In this document: positions 24,890 through 36,691 of the stretch, piece after piece
Layout: every line of letters starts with the position of its first letter
Position numbering within the stretch: position 1 is the first letter of the stretch
Assembly (NCBI RefSeq): GCF_017948265.1
Contig: NZ_CP072852.1
Location: 372,001 to 436,000, forward strand
From: Rhodoferax sp. PAMC 29310
GTDB lineage: Bacteria > Pseudomonadota > Gammaproteobacteria > Burkholderiales > Burkholderiaceae_C
Direction of reading: 5' to 3'
Length of the DNA stretch: 64,000 nt
The notes under the pieces: model-generated
Database searches by the model: none
The model's input: the letters and a program-made list of their open reading frames with translations, nothing else
Told to the model about the DNA's origin: nothing
Position numbers and translations under genes: made by a program

Positions 24890-25969
24890 ATGACGACCTC
24901 CATCCACGATCTCCATATCGCTCAGACCGAAACACTGCCTGAACCCCGCTTATTGATCGCGGAATACCCGGCTGGCGAAACAGAAGCCCGCTTTATTGCC
25001 GACGCCCGCCGCGCCACCCGTGCCGTATTGCGCGGCGAGGACGATCGCTTGCTGGTCATTGTGGGACCGTGCTCGGTGCACGAGCCTGAGTCAGCGCTGG
25101 AATATGCCCGTCGCCTAGCCGAGGTCAAAACCCGGTTTGACCAGGACTTGCTGTTGGTCATGCGGGTCTATTTTGAGAAACCCCGCACTCGCATGGGGTG
25201 GAAAGGCCTGATTTATGACCCCGGCCTGGATGGCCAGGGCGACATTGGTGAAGGCCTGCGCCAGGCCCGTCACCTTTTGCTCGAATGCGCCAAACTGGGC
25301 GTGCCTGCCGCCTCTGAGATTCTCGACCTGGTCACGCCGCAGTATTACGCGGAGTTGTTGACCTGGGGCGCCATTGGCGCGCGTACGGTAGAGAGCCCGC
25401 TGCATCGTCAAATGGCGTCCGCGCTGTCGGCGCCCGTGGGTTTCAAAAATGCGATTCAGGGCACAGTGGCCACAGCCATTGACGCCATTCACGTCGCCGC
25501 GCAGGCCCATCGTTTCCCCACCATTTCCCTGGAAGGGCGCGCCACGGTCATCACGACGACGGGCAATCCTGACGGTCATTTGGTGCTGCGGGGCACCGGC
25601 AGCGGCCCCAACTATGACGCCGCCAGTGTGCAAATGTCCGCGCTGGCCTTGCAGGCCGCGGGCTTGCCCATGCGCCTTGTCATCGATTGCAGCCACGGCA
25701 ACAGCAGCAAAGACCACACCCGCCAGTCACTGGTGGCGGCAGACATTGCCCAGCAACTGGCGAGCGGTGGCGACGCCATTTGCGGTGTGATGCTGGAAAG
25801 CCATTTGCAAGCGGGGCGGCAAGACATCGTCAACGGCCGTGAGGGGCTGACGTATGGCCAAAGTGTGACGGACGCCTGTATTGGTTGGGACACGACCGTT
25901 AATGCCTTGCAAAACTTGGCAGAGGGTGTGAAGGCGCGCCGGTCGGTTCGACAATCGCAGGGTGTATAA
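24890..25969 (+). CDS. aroG: 3-deoxy-7-phosphoheptulonate synthase (DAHP synthase, type I)
   Basis: Condenses phosphoenolpyruvate and erythrose-4-phosphate, the entry step of aromatic amino acid synthesis. A 359-aa AroFGH-type enzyme. Visible are IVGPCSVHEPESALEYARRLAEV, MRVYFEKPRTRMGWKGLIYDP (PEP-binding), GARTVESPLHRQMASALSAPVGFKN, the metal ligand in RLVIDCSHGNSSKDH, and the feedback-domain residues at the N-terminus. ATG 24890 (MTTSIHDLHIA) is preferred over an in-frame ATG at 24830. Which aromatic amino acid inhibits it cannot be stated from sequence alone. A hairpin (25996-26018) follows the stop without a T run. Confidence 0.95.
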   Translation: MTTSIHDLHIAQTETLPEPRLLIAEYPAGETEARFIADARRATRAVLRGEDDRLLVIVGPCSVHEPESALEYARRLAEVKTRFDQDLLLVMRVYFEKPRTRMGWKGLIYDPGLDGQGDIGEGLRQARHLLLECAKLGVPAASEILDLVTPQYYAELLTWGAIGARTVESPLHRQMASALSAPVGFKNAIQGTVATAIDAIHVAAQAHRFPTISLEGRATVITTTGNPDGHLVLRGTGSGPNYDAASVQMSALALQAAGLPMRLVIDCSHGNSSKDHTRQSLVAADIAQQLASGGDAICGVMLESHLQAGRQDIVNGREGLTYGQSVTDACIGWDTTVNALQNLAEGVKARRSVRQSQGV

Positions 25970-26086
25970 CCTAGGCCCTTCAGGTCATCAAAGGCGCCGG
26001 TTCATGGTGTGAACTGGCCCGCCTAGCCAGACAATACGAATTCAAACCAGCGCTTGGGTGCGCTACAACTTCAAGGAATCAGCATC

Positions 26087-26800
26087 ATGGGTGCGCAATG
26101 GAAAGCAAAAGGCAAGGAACTGGCGGCCAATGCCAGGGGGAAACTGTTTGGTCGGCTGGCCAAAGACATCATGATTGCGGCGCGCAGCGGCGCTGATCCG
26201 TCATTGAACTCCCGTCTTCGCCTGGTCGTTGAGCAGGCCCGCAAAGTGTCCATGCCCAAGGAAACGCTGGAGCGTGCCATCAAAAAAGGCGCGGGGCTGA
26301 CGGGTGAGTCGGTGTCGTTCGAGCATGTGATTTACGAAGGCTTTGCGCCGCATCAAGTGGCTGTCATGGTCGAGTGTCTGACGGACAACGTGAACCGCAC
26401 GGCACCTGAGATGCGTGTGCTGTTTCGCAAGGGCCAGTTGGGCACCTCGGGTTCCGTGTCCTGGGACTTTGACCACGTTGGCATGATTGAAGCCGAACGC
26501 ATTTTGACTGCCGCCGATCCCGAGGTGGCGGCCATTGAAGCCGGTGCGCAAGATTTTGAAGCCGGAGATGAAGAGGGCCAGACCTTGTTCTTGACCGATG
26601 CCGCCGATCTGGATCTGGTGAGCCGTGCTTTGCCGGCGCATGGTTTCCATGTGTTGTCTGCCAAGCTGGGCTACAAGTCCAAGAACCCGGTTGACCCCGC
26701 CAATCTGAGTGCGGAACAACTGGAAGAAGTGGAAGCCTTTTTGTCTGCCATTGACGGCAATGACGACGTGCAGAACGTTTTCGTCGGTCTGGCTGGCTAA
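26087..26800 (+). CDS. YebC/PmpR-family protein (YeeN-like subgroup)
   Basis: A 237-aa protein of the TACO1/YebC family, cytoplasmic, involved in transcription regulation or relief of ribosome stalling. It lacks the classical MAGHSKWANI start and instead has [21 protein letters not shown], closer to the YeeN-type branch. Conserved parts are [67 protein letters not shown] and [15 protein letters not shown] strong bidirectional terminator follows. Cotranscription with the upstream aroG is possible but the gap is 117 bp. Confidence 0.92.
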   Translation: MGAQWKAKGKELAANARGKLFGRLAKDIMIAARSGADPSLNSRLRLVVEQARKVSMPKETLERAIKKGAGLTGESVSFEHVIYEGFAPHQVAVMVECLTDNVNRTAPEMRVLFRKGQLGTSGSVSWDFDHVGMIEAERILTAADPEVAAIEAGAQDFEAGDEEGQTLFLTDAADLDLVSRALPAHGFHVLSAKLGYKSKNPVDPANLSAEQLEEVEAFLSAIDGNDDVQNVFVGLAG

Positions 26801-26853
26801 ACCCAGCGCAAGGGCGTAACCCCTTAGTGGTTGGTCAAGGCCGTCTCACCATC

Positions 26854-26882
26854 AAAAACGCCAGTCGCAGACTGGCGTTTTT
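26854..26882. terminator. Bidirectional rho-independent terminator
   Basis: AAAAA-CGCCAGTC-GCA-GACTGGCG-TTTTT: an eight-pair GC-rich stem with a three-base loop, flanked by A and T runs. It separates the yebC-type gene (plus) from the convergent DUF2249 gene (minus), which ends 7 bp away. Confidence 0.92.
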
Positions 26883-26888
26883 ATTGGT

Positions 26889-27149
26889 TTAGATGCAAAC
26901 AAAGTCGATGACGATGGCACCGGGTTCACGCTGCACATACTCAATGGTGACGGCCGGGCCGTAGCGAGCGACCAACTGGTGCAGCAACGGAATGGGGTCG
27001 TGGTCGTTACAGAAGCGCATGGTCTCGCCCGACTGCAACGAGTCCAGCGCGCCAAAAATCGCCGCATGACGGAATCGTTTGGCAACGCCTCGTGCATCAA
27101 AGGGGTAAATGGCTTCAGCAGTGACGTGGCCGGTGGCGCGAGAACTCAT
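26889..27149 (-). CDS. DUF2249 domain protein of the NO regulon
   Basis: An 86-aa cytoplasmic protein with the DUF2249 pattern: a start strand (EAIYPFDARGV), a helix (RHAAIFGALDSLQSGETMRF), the conserved CNDHDPIPLLHQLVARYG and a final strand (AIVIDFVC). Proteins of this kind occur repeatedly beside NO reductase, nnrS and hemerythrin genes; a redox or metal chaperone role is suspected but not shown. ATG 27149 has a GAGG ribosome site. An NsrR-type palindrome lies 20 bp upstream of the start, so it is very likely NO-induced. Confidence 0.82.
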   Translation of the reverse strand: MSSRATGHVTAEAIYPFDARGVAKRFRHAAIFGALDSLQSGETMRFCNDHDPIPLLHQLVARYGPAVTIEYVQREPGAIVIDFVCI

Positions 27150-27168
27150 GATCAACCTCGCAAATTAA

Positions 27169-27191
27169 AAGATGCATTATAAGTGAATCTT
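27169..27191. promoter_or_regulatory. NsrR-type operator upstream of the DUF2249 gene
   Basis: AAGATGCATTATAAGTGAAT, then CTT, matches the NsrR consensus at all but three positions, with both outer halves AAGATG and ATCTT preserved. It is the second such site in the window and links this gene to nsrR, 4 kb away. Confidence 0.78.
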
Positions 27192-27217
27192 TAAATTATG
27201 CGAGGCTTGGCCGGCTA

Positions 27218-30181
<2,964 letters not shown>

Positions 30182-30241
30182 CTATGCAACCAGTTGCACA
30201 AGTTTAGGGGCATCATGCCAGTTGTGCAACTGGTTGCATAG
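30182..30241. promoter_or_regulatory. Paired PadR-type operators (perfect 20-bp inverted repeat)
   Basis: CTATGCAACCAGTTGCACAA (30182-30201) and its exact reverse complement (30222-30241) are separated by 20 bp. Each arm contains its own palindrome TGCAAC-NN-GTTGCA (30185-30198 and 30225-30238), centred 40 bp apart, close to four helical turns. It lies between the divergent padR and fusion genes. Cooperative binding of two PadR dimers is inferred. Confidence 0.8.
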
Positions 30242-30269
30242 AGGGTTTACTCCACTTAGACTCTGGCCC

Positions 30270-30806
30270 ATGTCTCTGTCACACGCTGTGCTTACCTCCT
30301 TGCTTGAGAAATCGTCCTCGGGTTACGACCTGGCTCGGCGTTTTGACAAGTCCATTGGCTACTTCTGGCATGCCACGCATCAGCAGATTTACCGCGAACT
30401 GGCCCGCATGGAAGCGGCTGGCTGGGTCGAATCCAGCGCGGCACCGGACGCAGGCAACACCCGAAAACGCAGTTACAGCGTCTTGCCAGCCGGTCGCGAT
30501 GAGTTGTTGCGTTGGGCCGCAGAGCCCTCAGCGCCCATGGACCTGCGTGATGAGTTCACCGTGCGCTTGCGCGCCGACGCCGCTTTGGGCCCGCTGGGGC
30601 TGCAGGGCGAGTTGCAACGACGTATCGACCAGCACCAGGACAAGCTGCAAACTTACCGAGACATCGAAGCCCGCGACTTCCCACCGGGAAAATCTTTGAG
30701 TCGCCACGCCCGCATCCAGCACATGATTTTGAAGAAAGGCATCTTGCTCGAAGAAGGCTCTATCGCCTGGACGAAGGACATGCTGGCGGTGTTGATCGAG
30801 GATTAG
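30270..30806 (+). CDS. PadR-family transcriptional regulator
   Basis: A 178-aa regulator with the N-terminal PadR winged helix (SLSHAVLTSLLEKSSSGYDLARRFDKSIGYFWHATHQQIYRELARMEAAGWV) and the C-terminal helical dimerisation region (MDLRDEFTVRLRADAALGP and onwards). ATG 30270 (MSLSHAVL) fits the family; an in-frame extension to 30222 would run into the operator. It is divergent from the dienoyl-CoA reductase/crotonase fusion and likely represses it and itself through the paired palindromes. A fatty acyl-CoA or phenolic ligand would fit, but neither is shown. Confidence 0.9.
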   Translation: MSLSHAVLTSLLEKSSSGYDLARRFDKSIGYFWHATHQQIYRELARMEAAGWVESSAAPDAGNTRKRSYSVLPAGRDELLRWAAEPSAPMDLRDEFTVRLRADAALGPLGLQGELQRRIDQHQDKLQTYRDIEARDFPPGKSLSRHARIQHMILKKGILLEEGSIAWTKDMLAVLIED

Positions 30807-30863
30807 TTGCTATTGAATAAGTAGCCGATTGCGCATGATTGGCGGGAGCCATAGGCCAATTTA
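30807..30863 (+). repeat. Dispersed short repeat, copy 4
   Basis: TTGCTATTGAATAAGTAGCC, then GATTGCGC, and the 3' part GAGCCATAGGCCAATTT. It starts directly after the padR stop and is among the most complete copies in the window. Confidence 0.7.
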
Positions 30864-30941
30864 TCCAAAAATACTGGCTATCTTCGTTGAAGAAAGAGCA
30901 CAGCCCCGAAAATCTCCGGCCACTTCGTCAGCCAAAGAGGC

Positions 30942-32894
30942 TTAAGCGGCACGATCGAGTAGTTCAAATGGCTGATCACTGCCCATCTGCACCTGATTTT
31001 TACCGGCGTGTTTGGCGCGGTACATGGCCGCATCCGCGCATTGCATCAGGTCGTTGACCGTGTCGGCGTGTTCCGGGTACATCGCAATGCCGATGCTGCA
31101 GGAAATTTTTGCCCCGCCCTGTGGCAATGTGAACGGCTCATGGAGGCTGGCCACCAGTTCGAGTGCCACTTGCATCACCGCTTCCGCATTTTTAACCTCG
31201 GGCATGACCAACGCAAACTCGTCGCCCCCAATCCGGGCCAGGGTATCGCTGTCGCGGATGCGATTTTTGAGCCGCTGAGCCACTTGCTGCAGCAAGGCAT
31301 CACCGGCCGCGTGGCCCAGGGTGTCGTTGGCGGCCTTGAATTCGTCAAGATCAATCCAGAGTATCGCGGCTCCATTTCCCCGGCGTTTCGCCAAACTCAG
31401 TGCTTGATCAGTGCGATCAAGGAAAAGCTTCCGATTGGGCAAAGAAGTCAGGGAGTCGTGGTGGCCAAGCATCCAAAGCCGATCTTCGCGCTGGCGGTGC
31501 TCGGTTGAATCCGTCAGCACCAAAATGGCCCCCTCCGTCGACGAGTCTGAGTGCGGCAGATGAATCCAGTGGGCGGAACACCAAAGGCTGTTGGCCAAGC
31601 GAACCTCCAACGTTTGCACTTTGCCGCTCTGACGATGGGTAACCCAGGCTGTTTCCAGCATGTCGCGGTCCTGCGGATGCACAAAATCAAAAAGATGTTT
31701 GCCAAGCGCCTGCTCAGAGGTGCAGTCGGTCAGCAATCGGCCTATGCCGTTTAGATAGGTACAGCGCCCGGCGCCGTCCAACTGCAGCACCCCAACCGGG
31801 GCGGCTGTGAGCACAAGCTGCAAATGCTGCTCTTTGACCCCCAGATCCCGGTTGACCTCCTGAAATGCCAGTGTTTGCTGCGCGACCTCAGTGAGCAGTT
31901 GCTTGTTGAAGTTTTGCAAGACCTGATTGCGTGACGCCACGGCGCCGCCAAGCCAGAGCCCCACCAGTGCAATAGCGATCATGACCATCTGGAATTCCAG
32001 CGCCATCTGCTGTTGATTAAGCAGCGCCACTGCCAACACCATGCCGCTGTCCAGCAAGATGACGGCCAGTACGGCACTGCGCAACCCGTAGCTGAGCGCC
32101 ACCCAGACCAGCGGCACGAGCAACAACAAGGCCAGCAGCGGAAATTGAAGATCAAAGCTGAGGTAGGCGGGTACCCCAAAGACAATCAGCAGTGCCAGGA
32201 ACGCGGCACAAATCGTGTTGCGGTCCGCGTAAGGGTTAGCATCGCCCGGGATGGACGCCAGTGAGTTGTCCTGCTGCCCTTCCTGCATGTAGTTCACAAG
32301 CCACGGCCAACCCCGCACGAGTAGCAACGGTGCCAGCGTGATGATGCCGATGAAGTCGCCTGTGAACCAGGAGACCGATGCCTGCGCCCATTGCCCTTGT
32401 GGAATGATGCCCGAGCCGACCAGGTAGAAACCACCAACCATTGCGCCCACGATCGCCGATGCAAGAGCGGCACCGATGAACAAAGCGCTGTGCTTGGGCA
32501 GCGTCAGATCAAGCCGATTCCGCAAGGTCCGTCGAAATGGAAAGATGACAGCCGCGTAGGCCAAGGGCAAAGCGCACCAATCGTAGAACAACCACCCGGC
32601 CTGGGCGGACAAAAGTTCTGGCGCCGTTCGGCCAGAAGACACAAAACTGATCAAGTTGGCGATGAGCACTGTCGCCAACTCAATGAGTAGCGCAGGCCAT
32701 CCAATCAAAATAAATGCGCAAAACCGGAGTCCGGCAGGTAAAAACCAAAGGCTGGCGCCCCCCAACACATCAGCAATTCGAGCGGCGAACCAAAGAAGCA
32801 ACCATAACAAGACATAGGTCGCAACCACGGTCAAGATGCGCTGCTGTCGGTTGCCCTGTAGGTCGATCGATAGCGGCGGCGTCGTCATGAGCAT
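30942..32894 (-). CDS. MASE1-PAS-GGDEF diguanylate cyclase
   Basis: A 650-aa inner-membrane signalling protein that should make cyclic di-GMP. About eight N-terminal helices form a MASE1-type sensor (ASLWFLPAGLRFCAFILIGWPALLIELATVLIANL). A short coiled coil leads to a PAS domain (LQLVLTAAPVGVLQLDGAGRCTYLNGIGRLL), then the GGDEF domain. The active site is intact (RIGGDEFALVMPEV) and an inhibitory RxxD site (RDSD) lies five residues before it. No EAL domain is present. ATG 32894 or 32888 is preferred; the frame extends to 33005 without membrane-protein character. Promoter elements are expected in the 269 bp shared with the divergent crotonase gene, but none was identified. Confidence 0.92.
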   Translation of the reverse strand: MLMTTPPLSIDLQGNRQQRILTVVATYVLLWLLLWFAARIADVLGGASLWFLPAGLRFCAFILIGWPALLIELATVLIANLISFVSSGRTAPELLSAQAGWLFYDWCALPLAYAAVIFPFRRTLRNRLDLTLPKHSALFIGAALASAIVGAMVGGFYLVGSGIIPQGQWAQASVSWFTGDFIGIITLAPLLLVRGWPWLVNYMQEGQQDNSLASIPGDANPYADRNTICAAFLALLIVFGVPAYLSFDLQFPLLALLLLVPLVWVALSYGLRSAVLAVILLDSGMVLAVALLNQQQMALEFQMVMIAIALVGLWLGGAVASRNQVLQNFNKQLLTEVAQQTLAFQEVNRDLGVKEQHLQLVLTAAPVGVLQLDGAGRCTYLNGIGRLLTDCTSEQALGKHLFDFVHPQDRDMLETAWVTHRQSGKVQTLEVRLANSLWCSAHWIHLPHSDSSTEGAILVLTDSTEHRQREDRLWMLGHHDSLTSLPNRKLFLDRTDQALSLAKRRGNGAAILWIDLDEFKAANDTLGHAAGDALLQQVAQRLKNRIRDSDTLARIGGDEFALVMPEVKNAEAVMQVALELVASLHEPFTLPQGGAKISCSIGIAMYPEHADTVNDLMQCADAAMYRAKHAGKNQVQMGSDQPFELLDRAA

Positions 32895-33163
32895 GGGCTG
32901 AATATATGGCTTGTTACCACATGTAATTTTCAGCGAAGTCTGATGGCGAGGGGAAATTTTGTCCATCCCCCAGGTGGGGGATAGGCTGATAGACAGTCGA
33001 GCCAACCGAATTGCACTACAAAGCAGCCAGTCTATTACCCCCTCGGAAAACAGCAGAACCGACCACTGATTGGTTGACTTCGGACTGACTGTCCCGATCG
33101 CGATTCCCCATCCCCCGATCGCAGACTAGACTGTAGGATTACACTTTTTTCAGGACTTTCATC

Positions 33164-33856
33164 ATGAGCGACTCGGTTCAATACAGTTTGAATGACGGCG
33201 TGGCGACGCTGACCTTGGCCAACGGCAAGGTGAACGCGGTGTCTCCGGCGGTTATTGAGGCCTTCAATACTGCGTTGGATCAAGCCCAGGCCGCCGAGGC
33301 CATCGTGATCGTGACCGGGCAGCCCGGCATTTTGAGCGGAGGCTATGACTTGAAGGTCATGATGTCCGGTCCCCAGGCGGCCATTGATTTGGTGGCGGCC
33401 GGCTCCATGCTGGCCCGGCGCATGCTGGCCCATCCGCAGCCCATCATCGTGGCCTGCCCGGGTCACGCGGTTGCCAAAGGTGCGTTCATGCTGTTGTCTG
33501 CCGACTATCGTATTGGCGTTGAGGGCGCTTTCAGCATTGGTTTGAACGAGGTGAAAATTGGCATGACCATGCACCATGTGGGCATTGCCTTGGCACGTGA
33601 CCGGCTGAGCACGCCCGTGTTTCAGCGCTCGGTCATCAACGCCGAGATGTTCAACCCCCAAAGCGCGATGACGGCTGGCTTTCTGGACCAGGTGGTGCCT
33701 GCCGACCAGCTGATGGCGACGGCGAATGCGGTGGCGCAGGAGTTCAAAAAACTCAATATGAAGGCTCACGCGAATACCAAGCTGAAGGTGCGCAAGGCCT
33801 TGTTAGACACGCTGGATGCGGCGATTGAGTCCGACAAGCTGACCAGCTTGCATTGA
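33164..33856 (+). CDS. Crotonase-family protein (enoyl-CoA hydratase/isomerase-like)
   Basis: A 230-aa stand-alone crotonase, shorter than the usual ~260. The oxyanion-hole segments are visible as ILSGGYDLKVM and CPGHAVAKGAFMLLSADYRIG. The second catalytic Glu position, usually in the region after ADYRIG, reads FSIGLNEVKIGMTMHH and supports isomerase or hydratase activity of unknown substrate. A good ATG at 33164 follows CATC. It ends before a hairpin and the convergent pseudouridine synthase gene. Confidence 0.85.
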   Translation: MSDSVQYSLNDGVATLTLANGKVNAVSPAVIEAFNTALDQAQAAEAIVIVTGQPGILSGGYDLKVMMSGPQAAIDLVAAGSMLARRMLAHPQPIIVACPGHAVAKGAFMLLSADYRIGVEGAFSIGLNEVKIGMTMHHVGIALARDRLSTPVFQRSVINAEMFNPQSAMTAGFLDQVVPADQLMATANAVAQEFKKLNMKAHANTKLKVRKALLDTLDAAIESDKLTSLH

Positions 33857-33868
33857 TTCGAGCCCTTG

Positions 33869-33889
33869 GGCCGGCGGTGCTGGCCGGCC
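33869..33889. terminator. Hairpin between convergent genes
   Basis: GGCCGGC-GGTGCTG-GCCGGCC: seven G-C pairs with a seven-base loop between the crotonase gene and the RluA-family gene. There is no T run, so termination strength is uncertain. Confidence 0.45.
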
Positions 33890-33905
33890 ATTCCAAACGA
33901 CGGGG

Positions 33906-34832
33906 CTAGATGGCGTCCGCCCCAAGCCTCCATTGGAGCTGCCGCTGGCTATCGAACTGGCGAGCTTGTCCTGTGACCGGGTCGGTGAACTCTATCGAGC
34001 GGGCGAGTAATTGCAAAGGATGCTCATAGTCGATTTGCCCCTCGGGGGTGAGGGTGGGGTACAGACCGTCGCCCAGCAGGGGCAAGCCCAGCGCGGCCAT
34101 GTGAACGCGCAACTGGTGGCGCTGCCCGGTCACGGGGCGCAAGCGGTAGCGGGCCAACAGGCCCTGCACCTCAATGACCTCGATATGGGTGACCGCATTG
34201 GACGGGCCATCCACCTCTTGTTGCAACATGAAATGGCCCGCTTCCTCAATGCGGCTTTCCCGGGTCAACGGCAGGGCCAAGTCGGTACGCCAAGGAGCAA
34301 TCGCCTCGTAGGTTTTCTTGACCTCGCGTTGCCGAAATAGCGCAGCGTAGGCGCCCCGGCTGCTGGTTTGCACCGAAAACATCACCAGGCCGGCCGTGTC
34401 GCGGTCAATGCGGTGGATGGGCACCAGAGCGTCTAGGCCAAGGCGGCGTTTGAGCCGAACCAGCACGGTTTCCTGCAAATAACCGCCCGACGGCATGACG
34501 GGCAGAAAATGCGGCTTGTCGACCACGATGAGATGCTCGTCCTGAAATAACACGACCTCATCAAACGGAATGCGCGGTTCGTTGGGCACGCTGCGGTAAT
34601 AGTAGATGCGCAGCAGGGGCTGATAGGGCCGATCGGCGGCGACGGGCTGCCCTAAAGCGTCAATCACCTTGCCTAGGGCCATGCGTTCAAGCCATTGAAC
34701 CTCAGAGATGGCGGCAAATTTTTCCACCAAAAATGCCAGCACCGTGGGCCAGGACCCCGCAGGCAACACGGTCGAACTGGGGCCAACGCCGTCCAGCGCA
34801 GGCGGCACGACGAGGGCCGCCGGGGTGCTCAT
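33906..34832 (-). CDS. RluA-family pseudouridine synthase
   Basis: A 308-aa RNA pseudouridine synthase. The catalytic Asp lies in PIHRIDRDTAGLVMFS (near residue 143), with the family's YEAIAPWR and PVTGQRHQLRVHMAALGLPLLGDGLYP motifs. It lacks an N-terminal S4 domain; the start region instead has a short domain with LPAGSWPTVLAFLVEKF. The RNA target (rRNA or tRNA) cannot be assigned. The gene lies 15 bp downstream of trmB in the same direction, as part of an RNA-modification group trmB-rlu behind gluQ. Confidence 0.9.
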   Translation of the reverse strand: MSTPAALVVPPALDGVGPSSTVLPAGSWPTVLAFLVEKFAAISEVQWLERMALGKVIDALGQPVAADRPYQPLLRIYYYRSVPNEPRIPFDEVVLFQDEHLIVVDKPHFLPVMPSGGYLQETVLVRLKRRLGLDALVPIHRIDRDTAGLVMFSVQTSSRGAYAALFRQREVKKTYEAIAPWRTDLALPLTRESRIEEAGHFMLQQEVDGPSNAVTHIEVIEVQGLLARYRLRPVTGQRHQLRVHMAALGLPLLGDGLYPTLTPEGQIDYEHPLQLLARSIEFTDPVTGQARQFDSQRQLQWRLGADAI

Positions 34833-34847
34833 GGCAAGCGCTGGAGG

Positions 34848-35663
34848 CTAGACGCGCTCAAACACCACATCCCACACCCCATGGCCGAGCTTGATGCCAC
34901 GGTTTTCAAACTTGGTGAGAGGGCGGTAGTGCGGCTTGGGTGCGTAGCCTGCCAATTCAGGATGGCTGCCGCTGGCAGTGTTTTTCAGCAAGGGCTCGGC
35001 GCTGAGCACTTCCAGAATCTGCTCGGCATAGGGCTGCCAGTCAGTGGCGCAGTGCAGGTAGCCGCCTACTTTCAGGCGTGCGGCCAGTTTGGCAATCAAG
35101 CCGGCTTGAATCAGGCGGCGCTTGTTGTGCTTCTTTTTGTGCCACGGATCAGGGAAAAAGATGTGCACGCCATCCAGGCTTTGCAGCAGCAGCATGTTGT
35201 CAATGACTTCCACCGCGTCGTGCGAGACGATGCGAATATTGCTCAGACTTTGTTCGCCAATGCGTTTGAGCAGGGCGCCCACGCCGGGTTCATGTACTTC
35301 GCAGCACAAGAAGTTTTTCTCAGGCATGACGCCAGCGATGTGGGCGGTGGCTTCGCCCATGCCAAAGCCAATTTCCAGAATGACGGGTGCATTCCTTACA
35401 TCATTTTGGCCTCTGGCGCTTGCTGCATAAGCGTAAGCTGCTTCGAAATCAATAGCGTTTGGCTGGTAGGGCAACAGAAAAGTGGCGCCCAGCTCTTCAA
35501 ACGCTTTGGTCTGGCCGGTGGTGATGCGGCCAGCGCGGCGCACAAAGCTCTTGATTTCTTTGGGGTAGGCCACGCCCTCGGGCGCACTGCCCCGAATGCG
35601 AAGTTTTCGGGTGCCCGCGGGGGTTTCGGGCAGGGTGGGGTCGGTTGGATTTGTATCGTTCAC
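34848..35663 (-). CDS. trmB: tRNA (guanine-N7)-methyltransferase with a repeat-derived insert
   Basis: Methylates G46 of tRNA with SAM. A 271-aa Rossmann-fold enzyme: SAM motif [17 protein letters not shown], acidic partner [12 protein letters not shown], the [13 protein letters not shown] strand and the family signature [19 protein letters not shown]. Just before VILEIGFG, about 20 residues ([19 protein letters not shown]) are encoded by a copy of the dispersed repeat at 35401-35458; homologues I know are shorter here. The frame and fold are otherwise intact. The start overlaps the gluQ stop by ATGA, so the two are translationally coupled. Confidence 0.95.
   Translation of the reverse strand: MNDTNPTDPTLPETPAGTRKLRIRGSAPEGVAYPKEIKSFVRRAGRITTGQTKAFEELGATFLLPYQPNAIDFEAAYAYAASARGQNDVRNAPVILEIGFGMGEATAHIAGVMPEKNFLCCEVHEPGVGALLKRIGEQSLSNIRIVSHDAVEVIDNMLLLQSLDGVHIFFPDPWHKKKHNKRRLIQAGLIAKLAARLKVGGYLHCATDWQPYAEQILEVLSAEPLLKNTASGSHPELAGYAPKPHYRPLTKFENRGIKLGHGVWDVVFERV
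35401..35458 (-). repeat. Dispersed short repeat, copy 5, inside trmB
   Basis: Read on the minus strand: CGCTATTGATTTCGAAGCAG, then CTTACGCTTATGCAGCAAGC and GCCAGAGGCCAAAATGA. It carries the CTATTGA start, the GCTTACGCTTAT core and the GCCAGAGGCCAAA end of the repeat family. It is translated in frame within trmB. Confidence 0.6.
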
Positions 35664-36631
35664 GGTGCAGGATTGTAGAGAGGCGGGCCGTGCTTGCGCC
35701 AGTGTTGCGTCCAGGCACTCAAAGCGTTGCCCACTGTGCCACTTTGTTCAGACAGCCCCAGCACGTGGGCGGCGTGGTTGAGCGCGGCCAGTGGATCATG
35801 GGTGTCTAGCGCGGATGCGCCGTTTTGTTTGGAGAGTTTTTCGCCGTTGTCACCACACACCAAAGGCGTGTGCAGGTAGCGCGGGGTGGGCAGTGCAAGG
35901 GCTTGTTGCAGCGCAATTTGACGCGCGGTGTTGTCCGTCAGGTCTTCACCGCGAAGCACGTCGGTGATGCCCTGTTCGGCATCGTCCACCACCACGGCAA
36001 GTTGGTAGGCGTAGCAGCCATCGGCCCGCTTGAGCACGAAGTCGCCCACGGCGGTGGCCACGTTTTGCTGCTGGGGCCCCAGGCGCCGGTCTGTCCAATG
36101 AAGGGTGTTGATTGCTATTGAATAAATAGCTTCTTGTGCAGGTGGAATATGCGCTGGAGGGAGATTTTTCTTAGGAATATCGGTGCGCAGTCGCCAGGCT
36201 CTGGCTGATTTCTCTTTCAGCCCGTTGCGACAAGTCCCGGGGTAGATCAGCTCGCCGTGGCGCGCGCGCTCGTGTCCGCTTTCCAGCAAACCCGTTTCGA
36301 TCTCTTTGCGCGAACAGCCGCAGGGGTAGGCCAAGCCTTGTTGCACCAGGGTGTCGAGCGCGGCTTGGTAGAGCGCGCTGCGTTGGGATTGCCATACGGG
36401 GGGCTGGTCGGGCCGCAGCCCGCAGGCGCTGAGTTGTTGGAGGATGTGCTCGTCCATGCCCGGAAAGCAGCGCGGTGTGTCGACGTCTTCAATGCGCACC
36501 AGCCACAGCCCGTCATGGGCACGGGCATCCAGCCAACTGGCCAGCGCAGCCACCAAAGAGCCCGCATGCAGCGGGCCCGTGGGAGAGGGGGCAAAGCGGC
36601 CGATATAGCGGGCCGGTGGGGCAGTGCGCAT
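35660..36631 (-). CDS. gluQ: Glutamyl-Q tRNA(Asp) synthetase with a repeat-derived insert
   Basis: Transfers glutamate to queuosine in tRNA-Asp. A 323-aa truncated GluRS paralogue without anticodon domain: [21 protein letters not shown] with HIGH-like HAGS, zinc-site cysteines in [38 protein letters not shown], and a KMSKS-like KLSKQNGA. Between AWRLRTDIP and HWTDRRLG lie about 20 extra residues ([20 protein letters not shown]) encoded by the repeat at 36112-36172, read in reverse orientation. ATG 36631 is preferred over the GTG at 36652. Confidence 0.93.
   Translation of the reverse strand: MRTAPPARYIGRFAPSPTGPLHAGSLVAALASWLDARAHDGLWLVRIEDVDTPRCFPGMDEHILQQLSACGLRPDQPPVWQSQRSALYQAALDTLVQQGLAYPCGCSRKEIETGLLESGHERARHGELIYPGTCRNGLKEKSARAWRLRTDIPKKNLPPAHIPPAQEAIYSIAINTLHWTDRRLGPQQQNVATAVGDFVLKRADGCYAYQLAVVVDDAEQGITDVLRGEDLTDNTARQIALQQALALPTPRYLHTPLVCGDNGEKLSKQNGASALDTHDPLAALNHAAHVLGLSEQSGTVGNALSAWTQHWRKHGPPLYNPAP
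36112..36172 (+). repeat. Dispersed short repeat, copy 6, inside gluQ (antisense)
   Basis: On the plus strand TTGCTATTGAATAAATAGCT, then TCTTGTGCAGG, then GCGCTGGAGGGAGATTTTTC. The 5' CTATTGAATAAATAG matches copy 4 almost base for base. gluQ reads through it on the opposite strand without a stop. Confidence 0.65.
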
Positions 36632-36691
36632 GGGGCGTGAAAAACGCGGCACAGGGCCGCGTCAGTGGTCAGTTTAAAAGAGTAGGGTCAA

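Noticed and set aside
25996..26018. Hairpin after aroG as a terminator
   Set aside because: The stem GCCGGTTCA/TGAACTGGC is plausible but no T run follows; it was not called as a terminator.
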